Below are positions 19,554 through 31,937 of a stretch of DNA of 64,000 nucleotides, in pieces. Source of the stretch: Dendrobium chrysotoxum (Eukaryota; Streptophyta; Magnoliopsida; Asparagales; Orchidaceae); the NCBI GenBank assembly GCA_019925795.1, contig CM034310.1:20542764-20606763 (forward strand), read 5' to 3'. How positions within the stretch are numbered: position 1 is the stretch's first letter; every line of letters begins with the position of its first letter. The position numbers and the translations under genes are program-made. A model generated the notes under the pieces. It searched no databases. It worked only from the letters and a program-made list of their open reading frames with translations, and was not told the origin of the DNA.

Positions 19554-22484
19554 AAACATTCTCATACAAGACCTTGTGAGAGCATTTGGTACCTAGATAG
19601 CAGATATTCAAAGCATATGACTGGAGATACAAATCAATTTATAATGCTAGAAGCCACGAATGGAGGCAAGGTAACACTTGGAAATAATACCACTAAGAGA
19701 GTGGTAGGTATAAGTATGATTGGCAATAAGAATAATTTTTTCATTAAGAATGTTTTATTTGTTGAAGGCTTGAAACATAACTTGTTAAGTATTAGTCAGC
19801 TTTGTGATAGGGGTTTCAATATTAAATTTTTTCCTACAAGCTGCATAGTAAACCAAAATAGAATTAATGTATTCTATGGAAATAGGGTAAATAATATGTA
19901 CATGCTTGATTTAAGTTTTATAAAATCTTCTAATAATCTTTTATCTCAAAATAATCACTGATGAATCATAGTTATGGTATAGAAGACTTTATCATACAAG
20001 CATAAAAAATCATAGAAAGATTACCCAGAAAGAGTTGGTTAGAGGAATACCCAAACTAGACTTTACTAAAAATCACCTGAGTTATGCATGCCAATTAAAA
20101 AAATAGGTGAAGTCCTCCTTTCATTCAATTAAAGATCTTAGAACTAGCAAACCTCTAGAAATCATTCATATAGATCTTTTTGGACCAGTTAGCACTGTAA
20201 GTCTAGGAGGTAAAGCTTTTAGGTTTGTAATCATTGATGATTTTTCAAGATTCACTTGGGTCAAATTCTTATTTCATAAAAGTGAATCATTTGATGAGTT
20301 TATAAGTATTTTTACTTGGATTCAGAGGAAACTAGGGTGTGAAATTTTATCAATTCAAAGTGATTACGAAGGAGATTTAAAAATGAGAAGTTTGAAGATT
20401 TTATAGAGAGAAAAGAATTGATCATAAATTTTCATCAACTAGGACCCCTTAGCAGAATGGGGTTGTCAAAAAAAAAAATAAAACTTTGATAGAAGCTGCT
20501 AAGCCATGTTGGCTGAATATTCACTTCTAAAATATTTTTGGGGTAAAGCGATTAGCACGGCTTGTTACATTCTGATAGGGTGAATATTAGATTCAAATTG
20601 AATAAGACACCCTATGAACTTCTTAAGGGGAGAACACTTAATCTTTCACATTTGCATGTTTTTGGATGTAAGGTGTTCATTCATAATAATGGTAAAACTC
20701 CTTTAAGAAAATTCAATCCTAAATATTATGAAGGAATTTTTCTGGGATATTCTAGTGTTGGCAAATCCTATAGGGTTTTTAACAAGAGAACTTTGGTAGT
20801 TGAGGAGATCACACAATCTAGCATTTTTGAAGAGCCAAGGTTGGAAGAAGATCATATTGAAGATATCTCCTAAGGAATTGAAAAGTCAAATTTAGAAGAA
20901 GTGTTGGAATGGAAAACACTTTGCCTAAAGAATGGAAATTTTCTAAGAGTCACCCTAAATAATTGATTTTAGGTGAACCAACTGAGGGTGTTAGAATTAG
21001 GCATGGACTTTGCAAAGAAGTGAATCAGTCTACCTTTATATTAATGATTGAACCAACTAATATAAATCAAGCACTTTTAGATGAATTTTGGATTTTGACC
21101 ATGCAAGAAGAATTGAATCAATTTGTTAAAAATGATGTTTGGGAATTGATTGAAAGGCCTAAGGATCAAGTATTGTTGGAACTAAGTGGATGTTCAAAAA
21201 TAAAATGAATGATTCAGGTGTTGTGATTAAAAATAAGGCAAGATTGGTGGCCAAGGAGTATAATCAAATAGAAGGAATTGATTTTGAAGAAACTTTTGCT
21301 CCTATAGCTAGACTTAAAGCAATAAGGGTATTACTTGCCTTTACCTATTTTAAATGTTTTAAATTATTTCAAATAGATGTTAAGAGCATCTTTCTTAATA
21401 CGGCGATATAAGAGGATGTTTATGTTGAGCAACCTCTAGGTTTTGAAAATTCAAAATTCTTTAATCATTTGCTTAAATTGAAAAAGGCATTGTATGGACT
21501 AAAACAGGCACCTAGGGCTTGGTAAGAGAGGTTAAGCACTTTCCTATTAGAAAGATCATTTGGTAAAGGAAGTGTGGATACCACTCTCTTCTTGAAAAGT
21601 ATAGGAGATGACATACTCATTATTCAAATATATATTGATGTTATCTTATTTGGATCCACTAATAAAAATCTTTGTGAAGAATTTCAAAGACAATGAGTAG
21701 TGAATTTGAAATGAGTTTGATGGGAGACTTGAGTTACTTTCTTGGTTTTAGCATAAAACAAAATTAGGAATGAATATTTTTTAGCTAATCGAAGTATATT
21801 AAGAATATCCTCAAGAAATATGAAATGGATCATGCTAAACTAGTGAGTATACCAATGAGTTCTTCAGTATAGTTAGATAAGGACCCTAAGGGAAAATCTA
21901 TTGATCAAAAGAAATTTAGAGGAATAATTGGATTATTATTTTACTTAACTGCTAGCAGACCAGATATAATATTTTGTGTTTATTTGTGTGCTAGATTTCA
22001 AGCTGATCCAAAGGAATCACATCTAACTGTTGTTAAGAGAATTATAAGATATCTTTTGGGAATTAAAGCTGAAACTTGTCAATTCATAAGAAACACTTTA
22101 GTTTCTTAGACTAGCAGAAAATAGAATTCAATAGCACTTTTTACTATTGAAGCATAATACATTGCCTTTAGTACTTGTGTGGCACAGGTTCTTTAGTTAA
22201 AATAACACCTAATTGATTTAGGATTTTCTATTGGGATTATTCTATTTCTTTTTTATGATAATACAAGTGCAATATACATTTTAAAGAATCCTATTCAACA
22301 TTCTAGAACCAAGCATATAGATATAAGGCATCAATTCATTAGAGATCATGTGGCTAAAGGAGAAATTGAATTACACCATATTTCTATTGAGAATCAACTT
22401 GCATATATTTTCACAAAACCATTGGCTTTTGAAATATTTAGCACCTTAAGAACCAGATTAAGTGTGATTGATATCAATGCTTAA
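19554..22484 (+). pseudogene. Element B pol remnant
   Basis: The pol frame opens after TATAG at 19549-19553. The protease motif reads DSRYSKHM, so the catalytic-loop glycine is gone. Integrase segments include FVIIDDFSRF (near 20230) and a decayed PQQNG-like block near 20450. The RT motif at 21631-21642 reads YIDV, losing the second aspartate. About 90 bp are deleted in the RT/RNase H region near 22060. RNase H ends KHIDIRHQFIRDHV and LAYIFTKPL, and stops at TAA 22482-22484. It is an inactive copy. Confidence 0.9.
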
Positions 22485-23285
22485 AATTGTAATTATGCAA
22501 ATTGGATTTGTAATGTATTTCATGTATGTTGATATTCGTTGTTTTCCTTTTATCTTTGGTTTGTTAGTATTTTGTTAATGCTTTTAAATTATTGTTTTTT
22601 CTTCTCTATATTTTGTTTATTTTTCTATTTATATTAGTTTTGTTTTCATATTTGCATTTCATGGATCTTATGTGGGTTATTTTTGAAAAAGAGCCTTGTT
22701 TCTCATGTCTTAAGTTCATTTCCATTCGTACTGTACAAACCACTTTTGTATTATACGAATTATTCAGATTGTACATGATACTTTTCCTGAATTAAACAGA
22801 CAAAGTGAGATTTTTTTTCAAGCTGATCGTAATGTATGAAGACATATTCATACTATACGATTTATTAATTTTTTATCTATACGAATGGGGTGCATTTTCC
22901 AAATAACAATTATTCTTGAAGATTATACGTACAAAATCCCATTTTGTCTATACGATCCTGTTGTCAGTTTTTCATATAGGTAAAACTAACTGCCTTGAAA
23001 TGATCATTAATATTCTGATCATCTAAGATGAACACACCTTCGTCTAAATGATCATGTGGTCAAAAAGTATATACAAAATGACTCCTCAGGAGTGGCAGTT
23101 TATGAAAAGTTATTTCATTTTTGGCCATTTCCATTCGTATGTATGAAATATTTTTCATCCAGTATGATTTCAAAATCATACGTATGATCTAAATTTTGTA
23201 TTGTACAATAAGTTGTTTCTCTTTAAATTGAAAGGTGGTGGATTTTTTTCCATTCGATCCCAAACCATCTTGTGTCCTGTAGAAA
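22485..23285 (+). repeat. Element B UTR with a second palindrome cluster (22720-23210)
   Basis: No gene. Several decayed copies of the CGTAC/GTACG palindrome family occur, such as TTCGTACTGTACAA near 22725, TTCATACTATACGAT near 22848 and others to about 23195. The same motif class sits just downstream of pol in C, D and E. The family's palindromes therefore occur both in U3 and behind pol. Confidence 0.55.
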
Positions 23286-24402
23286 TGGCCAGCAGTAGCA
23301 AACATCCTCATTCTTTTTAAGGGCTCATCCTCTCGCTCTGGTAGAGATGAGGATTTTCTTTCTAAGAAGAATGAGGAAACATTCAATCATTTTGTTGGAG
23401 CCAAGATTACCCCCTCTCGACTCCTTATTCAAAGTGACATAAACTTCTCTGTTACGCCCCTTTTCACCTCAACCTAGTTTTCTTTTATCCTCACCTTGAT
23501 CTAAGCTTATCATCAAGAAACTTTCCAAATCTTTCTTGCGAACATGAAAGTGAACCAAGATCACTCTAAGATTACCTCTTATGTCTTTAACCAGTGAGTT
23601 AAAATAACTAAGGAATACTTAGACAACTTCCTTCACCTTAGGACTCAAGGGGTTAGAGCACACACCATGACCTCTAGAGTGAATTTTGATTTGTCAAAAA
23701 TAAACCAAACTCTAAGAGGTGTTGCATAAGTAAACCATCTTTCTCATGTGTATACCCTTAACCAGAATGCTAGGATCATCTAGCATGTCTTGAGAACCTT
23801 TATTATTCCCAAAGTTGGTGATCGTATCAATCTGACTCCTCTTTTATCTACTGTTACATACTTGATCATGACCAATACTCTTATTGATGAAGCACAACTA
23901 ATAATGGACTACTTCTATAAATTTTTCTGATATTGGACTTCCTCACAATAGGAGAAAGAAAAATGTGGCCTTAGTACACTTAGTTGCCTATATTTTAGAA
24001 AAGAAGTATAACCTTATCCATCCTGATCCTCCCACTCAACTTCCAATTTACCTTACTGATACATCTTTTCGTGCACTTTTTGGTCGGGATCAAGGATATA
24101 AGCGAGAAGATTCAGAGGGAGAAGAAGGAACCCCTGCTCCAGCACCTGCACCTGCACCTGGACACGATCAGAATTTCTATCAAGAAATGGTCCAGCATTT
24201 TGACAGATTGGAAACTCATTTTGATCAATATTTTAATCAAATTGAGAAACACCTAAATCAGTAGGATGCAAGGTACAATGAAGACATGGAATTGATCCGA
24301 GGGAAATTTGACTTAGTCAATATTGATGTAGCTACGATCCGTAGTTACTTTATCATGTTTACCCCTCAACCACCTCCAGACCAAGGCCTCTCTGGATTTT
24401 AG
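23286..24402 (+). pseudogene. Extra ORF of element B, resembling the putative plant transposon protein domain
   Basis: A decayed gene between pol and the 3' LTR. Starting from ATG 23286, the recognisable reading uses several frames: KNEETFNHFVGAKI, a KVNQDHSKITSYVFNQ block, an IIPKVGDRINLTPLLS block, and an open run 23965-24264. The last piece has a short acidic stretch, APAPAPAP, and a heptad-like C-terminus. The block order (IxPKxG then a hydrophobic helix, then LPHNRRKK-like basic residues and VALVHLVAYIL) recalls the putative plant transposon protein domain found in some plant retroelements. Function is unknown. It is absent from A, which has only repeats here. An env-like gene is the alternative, but I see no clear membrane or signal segment. 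Confidence 0.5.
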
Positions 24403-25692
24403 TTGTTACTTCTGTGTTGTACTTGCTATTGAGATTTTTGTACTTGTTCTTGAGATGTTTTTTTTGTGTGACTTCATGTGTTCATGTTTTGGTTTTTTAG
24501 TTTTCAGTATGATGTAGTATTTGTATGTGTTTCAAATGATGAATGGAATGATGGAATGATGTTCTGATGTGAAATGAAATTACTCGTCTTGAAATGTTTA
24601 CGTTTTTGGAGACAAATCATTTGTAGTTGATCTGTAGAATAGAATCTTGAGTTACTTTGCTCTACGAATTAATTTTCTTACAAAATTTAATCTCTCAAAA
24701 TTCTAAATTACATTATGACTGGATGTAGATTAGAAGATCAATTTCATGTTCTTATAGACAAGTATTACATAGCTATAATTGTTATAAAATAGATATCTTA
24801 TTTTTATTTTATTTCTTTTTCAATGTGTTTATTTTTGTTAATTATTGAAATTTGTGTTAAAGATTTATTAATATTGGAAAGACCAAAAATGTAAAAAGAT
24901 GCACAAAATGTGCCACTAGTTTAAAAAGATGCAAAATATTTGCCAAAGTTAAAAGAGGTAGAAAATTAGCCCAAACTGAAAAAAATGCACAGTGTGCCAC
25001 AAAAAATTAAAAAGATGCGCAATATCATTAATTGAAAAATTCATACTATTATTTCCTTTATCATTCTATCTCTTATACAAATCCATATAATCGGAAATAA
25101 TGTTTACTATTGAATTAGAAACTAATTCATCTTTATTTCATCATTCTTGCAATAATTATTTTTATTTAATTTATCTAGAATGAACAGTGGACCTTGTTGA
25201 CTTTTCTTATCTTAGTTGTTTTTTTATTTAAATTTTGAGTTTTTTTAGCAATAAGAAGTTAATGTTGTATTTGCATTTACTTTAAAATCTTTTTCTTCAT
25301 CAACTATTTTGATTTATCCATAGAAACGTATCTTTTCAAGAGGTACTTCCCTTTTTGTTATTGTCAAAAAGGGAGAGTAATTAGTTATTGTTTAATGTTT
25401 TGTTTATTTTTGTTTAATGTATTGGTTATTTGATGTGTTGTTTGATGTATGTGTGTATGATTATTTGTTGTGTGATTTTTTTTATGTGTGTATTATGTTA
25501 TTGCGTGTATATTTGTTGTGTTATTTTTGTTTAATTTTTTTTATTTTTGTTTAATTTATTTTTATGGTTTTGATTTTCATTGGAATCCCTTATTTTAAAT
25601 TGATCACTCATTGAGGGGGAGGTTAGGAGAAAAATTGGCTTAAGTGTTAACACAAATAATAATTGTTTTGCCATCATCAAAAAGGGAGAGAT
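24403..25692 (+). repeat. Element B 3' UTR: hairpin array and two polypurine tracts
   Basis: The array at 24898-25030 has units GCACA-AAA-TGTGC (24901-24913), GCAAA-ATA-TTTGC (24931-24943) and GCAC-AGT-GTGC (24987-24997), with a weaker GGT/GCC unit near 24957. They share heads (GATGC, GAGG) and A-rich linkers with element A. A purine tract AAAAAGGGAGAG lies at 25366-25376 and the true polypurine tract, same sequence, at 25679-25690. Between them are TGTGT/ATTTG-rich simple repeats (25430-25560). Confidence 0.7.
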
Positions 25693-26812
25693 TGTTACAA
25701 CTTAGTTTTCAAAACTATATTTTTATATGAGATTATTGCAACTTAGTTTTCAAAACTATATTTTTATATCAGATGAGTTTTTGATGATACCAAAATATTA
25801 TTGAATTGATTAATGTTTCTCCTAACATATATTGGATATATTTTGTTTGTGTTGTTTGTGTGTACTAATATTTCAGGAAAATCATTCTTCAGATTGCCGA
25901 AGAATTCAACACAGATTAGATTAGGATTTCTTATAATTAAAGTCTATACTTTTTCTATTTTTTCTTGAGTCTGAGAGAGTGTGATTGTAATTGGGTAACC
26001 ATGCATACACACACTGGGGGAGTGAGTCAATTTAAAAAAACAAAACTAATCGTACTGTATGATTCTTGAATCATACTAGACGACTAACATGAAAGTTCCT
26101 CCAGAACAAAGTCAATCTAATCATGCCTTAAAAATTTTCTTTTAAATTATTCGTATTGTACGAAGTTGGATTCATACAAATGACGTCCAGAGTATGAAAT
26201 GGATACATACCAGTTCGTCTCGAATGAACTCACCATTTTTTGAACTGATCGTACTATACGATATGGAGTTTGTATAGATGATGTTCAAAGTACGAAATGG
26301 GCGAGTACTAGTTCATCCCGTATGAATAAGTAAATCTTTTAAACTATTCATACTGTACGAAATTGAATTCATACAGATGACATCCAGAGTACAAAATAGG
26401 ATCGTCTATGTTCTTACAGACAAAGCATGATTTAATTTAATAATTCATATTGTATGATGTAGGGTTCATACATACAATGATCAGAGTATGAAATGAGATT
26501 TATACATGATCGTACTAGATGAATAAGTTCATTTTTGAACTTTTCATACAGTACGATATCAATTCATATATACGACTGATAGAGTATGAAATTAGGTTCG
26601 TATAGGATTGTACATGGATTTTTAAACTATTTATACGTACGAAGTGTGATCGTACTGTACGATCCAAGTACGTTCAACTTAAAATTTTCAATTTTCTAGA
26701 CAGTTTTTCTTGTCTTTCATATATAAGAGTCCTAAAAACTGACACTCAATAGATCCGACTACGAATTTCTTTTGAGAGTGAACTTGGAGAGTGTTTGGCA
26801 GAGTGTTTTAAA
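25693..26812 (+). repeat. Element B 3' LTR, right-truncated
   Basis: Starts TGTTACAACTTAG after the polypurine tract, with the first 43 bp tandemly duplicated. It holds a full U3 palindrome array (26045-26665) in roughly 105-bp units led by TTTTGAACT, and TATATAAG at 26720-26727. Similarity to the 5' LTR ends near 26812, and the next bases belong to gag of element C. Confidence 0.88.
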
Positions 26813-27563
26813 GATCATGAATTTTTGCTTTTAAGAATTTATTTGCACTTTTAAGAATTGCTACTTCCAATTTTAATGCATTCTCATTACTATCTAATTT
26901 AGATGCATATATTTCTAATTATTTGCATGAGTTCTCTATCTGATGATGCTTTGATTTCATAGATTATATGCATTGGTTAGATCAATATGCATCTTCTTTA
27001 AAGTATTAAACTCATCAAGTAAAGTCTTTTGATTACAATATAAACCAGAGTGTTCGACTATCAGACAATTATGCTCTTTTTGTTAAGTAGTGAAATCAGT
27101 GTTTAAACTAGCATACATCTTTTTTAGCTTTCCATATGAATCATATATTTTTTTAGATATGATAAACAGATCATCATAATATAACTGACATACCTCATCT
27201 TGATATGACTAGTCAAGATTATCATTAGCCATAAGATACAGATTTGTTACCTCCTCTTATGCTTCCTCTTCAGATGAATCTAAGGTAGAATCGTACCAAA
27301 GAGCTTTCTATGTCCGTTGCTTCCCCTTTTGAACTTTCCCTTCTCTTTACCCCTCTCCTTGATCAGGTGAGTCTTCAGGTTGGAGCATTATGTTCGTAGG
27401 TGGCCTAGTCTCTTGCATTCAAAACAAATTGTGTCAGATGACACTTTAAAATTTTATTATTCTTACCTTTGCTCCATTATTGTTGATGATGCTTTTACTT
27501 TTTTTTTCAAGCAATTCTTTAACTAACGGGTCATTAATGCAATATCATCATCCTCCTCAGCTA
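26813..27563 (-). pseudogene. Element C gag, middle and C-terminal part
   Basis: Reads from 27563 down to 26813. It contains the MTR-rich segment (ALMTR), a CCHC-like knuckle CFECKRLGHL whose last cysteine follows a stop codon (about 27380-27425), the acidic region, the GAG|GTATGT site (near 27180), and the coiled-coil segment that matches A residue for residue in pattern (LEVAILKSANKFLKAKI). It is cut at 27569 by solo LTR H. Confidence 0.85.
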
Positions 27564-30500
27564 CAAAGTGTTGGATGACTATGGTACCCCAAGAGGGGGG
27601 GTGAATTGGGAGTCTTAAAATTATTATTAAAAGAAGGCAATTAAAATAATTTTAATGCTATTTGGAAAAGAATAAGTAATCATACAATTTTTATAACAAT
27701 GATAAATAAAAATAAATGAAAGAAATGAAAATAAGAGGCATAATATTTTTATGTGGTTCAGCCCAGATTCTAATCCGACCTATGTCCAAACTAGCTAACT
27801 CTCGGGCTAGAAATCACTAATCCGAGGTTTGCCTTGCAAACCTGACCTCTTTAAACCAAAGAAGTTCTTTACAACCTAAATACTCTTCTAGACAACCCAA
27901 TATAATTATAATTTAAACTTCACTAAGACAAATAGCTTAGATCAAGAAAAAGAAAAATATAATTTGATGTAAATAATATAAGCTTAAAATATCTTGCAAT
28001 AAAATGATCAAAAAAATATTTGAGGTGATCTTACAAAATAATTTTAATCATCTCACTACTTGTAAATGGAATATTTAATTTGCTCACTTTAAGAATAATT
28101 TATATTTTGATAAAAATAATAATAATATTTTAAATAAAAATATTTTTCTTACTGATTTAAACTATAACTCTTCAAATCATATAATACTTTTAAAAATGAA
28201 TTAGATTTGAAATACAAATCTATGCCACAAAATAGAAAATAAAAATACTTGCTTTGTTATCTTTATGGATTTAAAAGATTTAACATAGAAAACTTATTAT
28301 AGCATTCTCAACTAGTATTTCATCAAATAATAATAATTTCCAAGAAAAAATATATGGTGAAAAACTAAAATAACAACAAGTAAAAATTTAGAAAAAGAAA
28401 GCAAACTCGAGAACTCCAAGAGACGTTACAGGATTTAGTGCGTTGAAGTTTTCCAACTAAGAATTTGATCTCGCAAAGGAAAAGAGCTCTTGGAATGAAA
28501 ATCAAAGTTTCTTCTCTCAAGATTTAGCATGTAAAGAAGGGAAAAGGAATGGAGAAAATGCTAAAGTTTCTCTCTTGAATATCCATCATATGAAGAGGAT
28601 GGGGGTATTTAAAGAGAATGGGTAAGTAAAGCCAAATTTGAATAAAACTAATTAATCTAATAATAATTTATCAACTAATAATATAATATTTGATAAATAA
28701 TTCATTTATATTAAAGAAATATAAGTTTTAAATGGCTATAAAATGGCTAGTCACATGGACAAATCAAAAAGTCTTCATATATATCCAAAATAAGGCAAAA
28801 ATGGCTACCCAGCAAGTAATATTAAAATCATCTAATGTTTAGAAATTAATTATAACTTTAATATTGCTCCAAATGGGTTATATAACCTATCAATTTATAT
28901 CTACAGAATCTATGGAATCTAAAGACATCAAAAATAAGCCATGTTTCCATTAAAATAATACTATATTTAGCGAAATAAAAACTTATACATATTTTCATAT
29001 ATTTAAAGATATATTAAATATTCATACAATAATATGATATAATTTTGATAACATTAAATATACATTAGTAAATTTATAAGAAATAAGTTTAATTTTAAAG
29101 AATGCGTAATAAATTTTTATCACAAAAGCTTGTTACATTTGATTTCCCTGATTAATTATCTTTCCATAATTGATAACAATGAAGCTGTTTGATTAAAAAA
29201 AATATATTTTTTTGAAAATGTGTTTAATTATTTTTGGGAAATATTTAATTTCTAGAATTTTTAATTTTAAAATTGAACGTTCATTATGAATGATAAATCA
29301 ACTCGAGAAGTGAACATATCGTTCCCTAATTGGTTCAAATTTTAAAACTTTGAATTTATCCTGATTATCGTAGTCAAACTCAAAGAAAAAATAACATATG
29401 ATCCCAAAGGATCAAAATGATGTTTAATCGGATGTTTAACTACAATGATCTAGAAATAGATCGTTAATTTCATTATCAAAGTCACGATAATAGTACGATA
29501 TTTCTCCTCAGGAGAAGAAGATATCGTCTATTATTGATCATTTGAAAATGACGATAATGATCATTGACTTTTAATTTTCCCAAAGATAATTAGTTAAGGT
29601 TTTGAAAACTTAATTTTGAAAATCTGGTCTGGGTTTCTAAATCTCCTACGAGCGCAAGCCCTCGTAGTTAATTACATCATAAGAAACCAAAAAATTTCCT
29701 ACGAATACTCTCGATTAAAATAGCGATACGAATTTTATTTAGAATTCAAAGATTGATATCAAAGGAGGTTAAGGGACTAAAAATTCAACAGGGATTGGTT
29801 CAAGATTGAACATTTATTTCTGGAATCAAAGGAAGAAGAGTAGGAGGCACCGAGGATTCTAAAACAATTCAGAAGTGCCCCAATCTATCCTATGTGTTGG
29901 GCTTGAATTTGAAGGAAAGAAGTTTAATGTTCAAATGATCAATTTTATTAGAAAGTTGGGGCTTATATTCCCGATCATCAGATCGGGAGAATGCCTAGGA
30001 AGTGAGGGTAGAGACTAACCTACCAAGTGGGTATGACGTCCACGGTCAAGATCCCATGATTTTCCATTGTCTCGGGTTCGTCGGTATCCTTAGCCTACTT
30101 AGTCGAGTGCCGACCAGAGGATCCTTGTTAGCAACCATGGGTTACCTCATTCAAGGGGACCTCGTAGGCCAAGGGGTTGGGGACCTAATCCTAGGCTGAC
30201 ACATATGAAGTGCACAGGTCTGTGAGTAATGAACCTATGTCTATGTTATCTAACCTAGGATGCCACTCTCATTTTGTGTGCATATCAACTGTCTAAAAAA
30301 ATAGAAAGGAACACCGGCCTAACCTAAAGCTAGAGTTCGTGTCCTAACAAGTCAATCTAGGTGTGTGTAATAAGCTGTGTGGTTGGGATATATCCTATAT
30401 CAGGTAATTGGTTAAAGTTGTTTAATGTTCTAGTTGGTTGAAAGGCTTAAGGGGAGATTTTGGTTAAAGTTTAAGTCTTAATGATTTAAAATTGATTTTA

Positions 30501-30769
30501 AGATTGATTATTAATAATTTGGTGGATACCACCTTTGTTGCTCACCGAGGCCGTGAAGTTTATTTCACCTTCCTTGGGGCTAATTTAATAGCCTCGTAGG
30601 CTTGGGTTACCCAGTGGTACCCGGTATGGTTAAATGAATTAGGTTTAATTTAATATTTGAAATTTGATGAAATGTTAATTGAGTTTGGTTGATTGCTGGT
30701 TTTAAAATTAAATTGAAGTTTTCTAAATCTTTAAATGATTTTTGAATGTTTGATGTTTTGAATAGATTT

Positions 30770-31640
30770 TAGATTTTCGTTTGAGTTGAATGACTTTGAG
30801 TTTGATCAATTTGAGATTTTCTTGAAATAGTTATGATTTTTAAATTATCAAAATTTGAAAATTATTTGAATTATTTAATTGTTTAATTAAGGGTGTTTTA
30901 ATGATTTGAGTCCAAATGAACTCTAAACTCCTTGAAATCACCTCCAAAGATCAGGAATGATCTAAGGAGGGATTATCAAGTGTTTAAGAATTCTTTGGAA
31001 TTTTTAATCATTTTTAATTAATTAAATTAATTAAATATTCAATTTTATTTAAAATTCAATTAAGCTTAAAGTTAATGTCAAATCAAGGGGGTTTTAATTT
31101 TCTTATGTTAAGAGTTCAATTAGGATTAATTTGAGATACTATGTGTATTTTTGTGTTTTAAATTTAATTTATTAAATTTCTTTTGAAGTTTTGAGGGGTT
31201 GATTAAGGCTTAATCTTAAGGGGTCTGATTAAGGGGTTTAAAGGGTTCAAATTTTAGTGAGGATTTTTCCTAGAGCAGGGAAGGGTCACTAAACTCAAGG
31301 GGTTTAAATTTCAAATCAATTAAATTTAAAGAAGTTTTGAGGCTTAATTAAGGGTTTAACTTTAATTAAATCTTTTAAGTGGTTTAATGATTAATCGATT
31401 GATTTAAGTTTGATTAAGATCAAGTTTGATAGTGTACACTAATCCTAAGGTACGGTGTCACTAAGTTTTCTATGTTTGATGTTTGATCCCTAAAGGATAT
31501 AAGTGTGAATCCTAGGGTTTGTCTAAATTTTCTAAGACTCGTCCTTAATTATTATCCTTAATGATGTCACTAGGTTTAATGGGTTTAAATCAATGTCACT
31601 AACCCTTTGGACATGCATATAAATGTAAACAAGTTATGTT
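30770..31640 (+). repeat. Second copy of the dispersed repeat at 11520-12200
   Basis: Same-orientation similarity to 11520-12200 through several ordered blocks (GAGTTGAATGAC, TTTAATTAAGG, GAAATCAC, a GTCACTA block, then GGACAT followed by ATAAA-like sequence). Divergence is high, so both copies are old. Confidence 0.5.
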
Positions 31641-31918
31641 GATGGTATATATTCACTAAATACAGGAGTCAAGAACTTAAGGTTGGAGGAATAACTCAAC
31701 AGGGAAATCTAGAAGCCCTATGATCTTCTAAGTTTTAAGAAAACTTACCTGATCACCGGAGCTGATCAACGGTGATTCTGACTGTAGTACCCCATTTGGA
31801 AGAAAGGGGGAGACTAAAGCTCCTTGGCTCTGCCCTCCAATCAGCTCCATTAGTACCTCGCAAGAAGGCGAAGAGAGAAGGAGGTGTCAGAATATCATGT
31901 ATTGTAATTCATAAATGC

Positions 31919-31937
31919 ATATATATATATATATATA
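31919..31937. repeat. (AT)n microsatellite
   Basis: About nine AT dinucleotides just after a TGTCAGAATATC sequence inside J. A shorter one is near 32693-32704. Confidence 0.9.

Larger units (their letters stand above)
17135..26812 (+). mobile_element. Element B: degenerate SIRE-type copia nested in C, with an extra ORF
   Basis: Order: 5' LTR with an internal deletion, primer-binding site, gag, pol, palindrome-rich UTR, extra ORF, hairpin array, polypurine tract and a 3' LTR truncated on its right. It starts at TGTTGC inside the protease/integrase region of C. The right end lost the 3' LTR beyond the TATA region and about 0.5 kb of C, in what looks like one deletion ending at 26812/26813. Confidence 0.9.

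Noticed and set aside
24071..24256. Overlapping frame in the extra ORF of B
   Set aside because: Shadow of 23965-24264, which has the better block pattern.
30002..30199. 65-codon frame with plausible-looking protein in J
   Set aside because: Isolated, in a GC-richer LTR-like block, with no similarity I recognise.
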